From Eutypella sp. D-1 (taxonomy: Eukaryota > Ascomycota > Sordariomycetes > Xylariales > Diatrypaceae), in NCBI GenBank assembly GCA_023313575.1, contig JAJTTP010000002.1:992001-1056000 (forward strand): 64,000 nt of DNA, written 5' to 3'. Below, piece by piece: positions 60,790-64,000 of the stretch. A model generated the notes under the pieces. The model was given only the letters and a program-made list of their open reading frames with translations. It had not been told where the DNA came from and made no database searches. The position numbers and the translations under genes were made by a program. Within the stretch, counting starts at the first letter, position 1. Every line of letters starts with the position of its first letter.

Positions 60790-61235
60790 TACTTAAATAT
60801 CCTACTCGGAAACTGTGGCTGCGTCGCGGGACAGACTGTCACTCCACTACTCGAATCTTGCGGACTTCGATTTCGTCCCACTTGAGGATGAGACGTATGT
60901 GCGAAGGCTGCTGCAAGAGGTTCTTCCCCAGTTCGCGAGCCGTCCGCTCATCGACGCGCACCACTGCTGGTTTGCAGACACGGCAGACTGGGACTACAGC
61001 ATCGACTATGCACCTAGTACTAAATTCTTCACTTGGAGTCCTTTGCGGTCATTCTGGCCACGGATTCAAGATGCTTCCTATAGTCGGAGGCTTCGTGGTG
61101 GAGCTTCTTCGAGGCACTTCACATATCAATGCAAACTGGCGATGGAAAGAAAGCTCGGAGTTCAGGGAGACGAGTCTACGGCGCGGCGACACTACTACGC
61201 GAGAGCTGGAGGGGATACCATGCGCTCTACTGTAA
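60790..61235 (+). pseudogene. Remnant of a fructosyl-amino-acid-oxidase-type flavoenzyme (C-terminal part)
   Basis: Two neighbouring frames together give the C-terminal part of an FAD-dependent amine oxidase of the fructosyl amino acid/saccharopine oxidase group. One frame (from about 60815) reads YVRRLLQEVLPQFASRP, then HHCWFADTADWDYSIDYAP. The other continues SLGVLCGHSGHGFKMLPIVG, the family's GHGFK signature, to a TAA at 61233-61235. The shift lies near 61015-61035, where no intron can fit. A fragment in the third frame (CVAGQTV near 60815-60840) hints at a second shift. The N-terminal FAD-binding half is missing. In intact form such enzymes oxidise Amadori products or secondary amines. 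It is broken here, unless the shift is a sequencing error. Confidence 0.75.
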
Positions 61236-62431
61236 GGTTATATGGACAGTAACCTGATTATACGTATATAATGTCCCTATCACATTGTCGCTATTGCGTA
61301 AATGGACCACTGCCTGAGCAAGGATTGGTAACCTCTCAAGATGTCTTATATACCAAATCTGCCCCTAGTCTAGAGATTACAGTTGTGGGGCCCTTCGAAT
61401 TCACATGCCAAAAGGATAAGAAACATATAGGGCATGTCCCAATCTTGACGCATGATTGAATATGTGAGGAACCAGAGCCCCGCATTCGGCCCCTTTTTCT
61501 CTGGTAACATAGAAGTTATCAGAGTCGGGGCACTAATGCAAAAGTATGGCTTGGTAGCTATTGGAACAATTCCCGAAAAGACCACTAAGATAGACCCTAT
61601 AGGATTGCAGGTTGTGATAGGCCCGCGTATGCTGCAAGTTTCCTGCCGAATAGACAGCTGTGCGTGCAAAAGAGGATAATAGTGGCGCCTATGCCACCTA
61701 AAATCCAGGGTTGGGCAGGGTCAAGACCACACACAGATAATGGCCTGAGGAATTCGGCTAACCGGGGCTTGCTAGTTCTCCAAATATGGTCTTTTTGTCT
61801 AGTGATATCGGTACCGCAGCTGTTGTTGACAGCCAGTCATCGAGATAGTCGAGCTGCTACAAGATCCTGCAACTACAGTCTCTGGGCGTTTCCCCGCTTT
61901 CACGTAGAGATCCAGAGATCCATTATGATGTTGGTGGAGAAAGCTGGGGTTAACTCGAAGTTGTGGATTTCCCCGGATTACCGCATGTTTCTTTAGCCGG
62001 CACTACTGGGCTCCCCTTCGACTCGACCTTCTGTCTAAACCTGCCCAGTGGCCCCTATCCGGCTTTCTTTTGATTTGCTGCCTGGAATTGTTGGTCAAAC
62101 CCCGAAAGGCCAAGCCGTGACGTCGAGGGCGTCCGAGGCTGCTTATGATTGAAACACTGCAACCAGTTCTCGACCACTGCGATAGGTCGGCAAGCCACTG
62201 GCGGTCTAATGTCTTAGAAGCCACTTATAAAGAGCGGGTACTGCGTGTAAGCGACAACGAAAAATGTCTTAATGGCACTCATTATAACTTGCTTCTAAAA
62301 TGACATCTTCCCAGGCCTTTCGGCAGAGTTTTAATCACCTCCATCCATTCGTTGTAGACTTCTTGGTCGGTCTGAAGCTCATTCTTACACACGATATCAT
62401 TTTCTCTCCAAGAGAGGATAATAAGCAGTCA
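61236..62431. other. Intergenic region upstream of MFS gene
   Basis: Frames at 61370-61996 on both strands overlap and show no convincing family sequence, although a hydrophobic stretch on the minus strand near 61590-61730 might be a relic. The final part should hold the promoter of the MFS gene. An in-frame upstream ATG at 62300 would add 44 residues to it. Confidence 0.4.
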
Positions 62432-64000
62432 ATGGGTGAAAAGGAAGATGTGCCCGCTGACGCCATGGTTGCTAACCAACCCATAGGCAATATGACGGGT
62501 CTGGGACAAGATTCCGATGTTGCTGCGCAGTTCCTCGCTTCACTTGACCCGGCCATCGTAAATGAGCCGATCACCAAGGAGGAGAGTAGGCGACTTCTCT
62601 GGAAAATAGACCTCATCATCCTCCCCTTGTTGACAGTCTCTGTCCTCATCGCATCGGTAGATAAAGTCATCATATCAAATGCTGCCATTTACGGCATGCG
62701 TGACGATACCCATCTAGTCGGTGACCAATTTTCGTGGACTGGCTCCATTGTGTATTTTGGATTCCTCGTCGCGGAGTGGCCCGGAAACGTTCTTATCCAG
62801 AAGCTCCCGCTCCGAACATTCTACGCCGCGACGGTACTCGCTTGGGGTGGTCTCACCTTCGCTACTGGTGGGACCAACAATTTTGCTAGTCTAGCGTCCG
62901 TTCGCTTCCTCTGTGAGTCGCCTTGAATCTATAAGCTAGGGCATCTAGGAGCTGATTGAAATACCAGTGGGAATCTTCGAGGCTATTGTCTTCCCCGTCT
63001 GCACTTTGGTTTCAGCCATGTGGTGGACCATCGATGAGCAACCTATCAGAGTTGCAATCTGGTGCAATACTCTCTCGTCTGTTATCACAGGGTCATTCTC
63101 CTACGGGGTCGGGCATACCAATACAAGCGTTTCCCCATGGCGATTATTGTTTTACATTCTCGGAGTCGTATCAACCATTTGGGGAGTAGTTCTCTACTCC
63201 TTCCTCCCTAGCTCGCCGATTGAAGCCTGGTGGCTTACCGATAGGCAAAAGCTCGTCTGCCTAGAAAGGATTCGGAAGAGCAACACTGGAGTCGAGGACA
63301 AGAAGATAAAGTGGTACCAGATCAAGGAGTGCCTGATGGATCCTCGTTCGTGGCTGATTTCCTTGTTTGGCTGTGCCGTCAACATCCCGAACGGTTAGTC
63401 GACGAAATTAGAAACCCATTCGTTACTCTAAGTGCAATACTAACACTGTTCTGACCCTAGGTGGCCTCGTCACATTTGCTGCTTTGATCGTTAATGGAAT
63501 GGGGTTCAACCCTCTCGAAACCACCCTTATCGGGATTCCCACTGGCGTCATTGGGTGGACCTGGTCTATTGTCTTGAACATCGCCGCAAGTCGCCTGCCA
63601 GGGTGGCGATGCGTCCTCATAGTATTCGCGCTTCTATTCCCGATGACAGCAGCCATCCTCATGTGGAAACTTCCATCAGGTAATAAGTCGTCGTTGCTAG
63701 GTGCCTACTACGGCTTCTATTCGTATTGGGCGCCCTATGCGATGTCCACCTCCCTCCCTATGGCCAATACCTCGGGGCACAGCAAGAAAGTCACGCTGAA
63801 TGCCATGTTCTTCCTAGGCTACTGTGTTGGCAACATATTGGGCCCCCAAGTATTTCGGGCGGATGATGCCCCGGAATATCACAAGGGATACATCGGGCTC
63901 CTAGCGTCGATAGCGGCCGCTGCACTGTGCATATCCCTATATGGCCTTCTATGCCGCCTGGAAAATGCTCGGCGTGATAATATACAGGGAGGGGGTCCGG
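62432..64000 (+). CDS. MFS transporter, allantoate permease (Dal5) family, cut by window edge
   Basis: Three exons are read: 62432-62912, 62968-63393 and 63461 to beyond 64000 (482 residues seen). The N-terminal part has KIDLIILPLLTVSVLIASVD and VIISNAAIYGMRDDTHLVG, then FSWTGSIVYFGFLVAEWPGN and LIQKLPL, all hallmarks of the Dal5/anion:cation symporter group. Further on are VRFLLGIFEAIVFP, WWLTDRQKLVCLERIRKSN in the central loop, and the helix 8-12 segments YYGFYSYWAPYAMSTSLP and AMFFLGYCVGNILGPQVF. The substrate (allantoate, nicotinate, dipeptides and others) cannot be told. Only the last few dozen residues should lie outside. The start at 62432 (MGEKED) suits the family better than the upstream in-frame ATG at 62300. 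The gene is next to the flavoenzyme remnant. Confidence 0.93.

Noticed and set aside
61370..61996. Transporter relic on either strand before the MFS gene
   Set aside because: One hydrophobic stretch on the minus strand is suggestive, but no family motif could be read and stops interrupt all frames.

Overview
The window is nuclear DNA of a filamentous ascomycete (Pezizomycotina, probably a sordariomycete; I cannot place it lower). The grounds are the many short GT-AG introns (about 50-180 nt, often with a CTAAC-type branch point), the lack of any operon layout, and the gene content: Zn2Cys6 and C2H2 regulators, PEX13, pescadillo, an Ent3-type epsin, an NmrA-like protein, a fused 5-oxoprolinase and an allantoate-permease-type MFS carrier. 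I found no rRNA, tRNA or CRISPR array.

Left part (1-40.6 kb), mostly conserved housekeeping genes. In order: the co-chaperone STI1/Hop (-), RNA polymerase III subunit RPC34/RPC6 (+), a cyclophilin with a mitochondrial presequence and an internal cytosolic-type start (-), an Ent3-like ENTH adaptor (+), a four-helix MARVEL-like membrane protein followed in the same frame, after one TAG, by a long disordered reading frame (+), a small glycine-rich unknown protein (-), a C2H2 regulator (-), GPI transamidase subunit PIG-U/GAB1 (-) divergent from the 60S ribosome biogenesis factor NOP7/pescadillo (+), an NCS1 purine-cytosine permease (+), peroxisomal docking protein PEX13 (-) and an NmrA-like NAD(P)-binding protein (-).

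Right part (40.6-64 kb), gene-poor and accessory in character. It holds a possible decayed small gene (about 42.55-43.0 kb), a Zn2Cys6 regulator in which the fourth zinc-ligand cysteine is a tyrosine (+), a convergent 5-oxoprolinase (-), a small C2H2 protein (-), and a 5.4 kb gene desert with hairpins, a MITE-like inverted repeat and a minisatellite. Then come an unknown 187-residue protein (+), a frameshifted remnant of a fructosyl-amino-acid-oxidase-type flavoenzyme (+), and an MFS carrier cut by the right edge (+).

The most interesting points are the MARVEL gene with its in-frame stop and long downstream frame (readthrough, in-frame splicing or recent truncation), the damaged Zn2Cys6 domain beside the 5-oxoprolinase, a regular four-unit heat-shock-element-like array upstream of STI1, and the dual-start cyclophilin. 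Exon boundaries were read by eye from splice consensus, reading phase and protein family conservation; no computation or database search was run.
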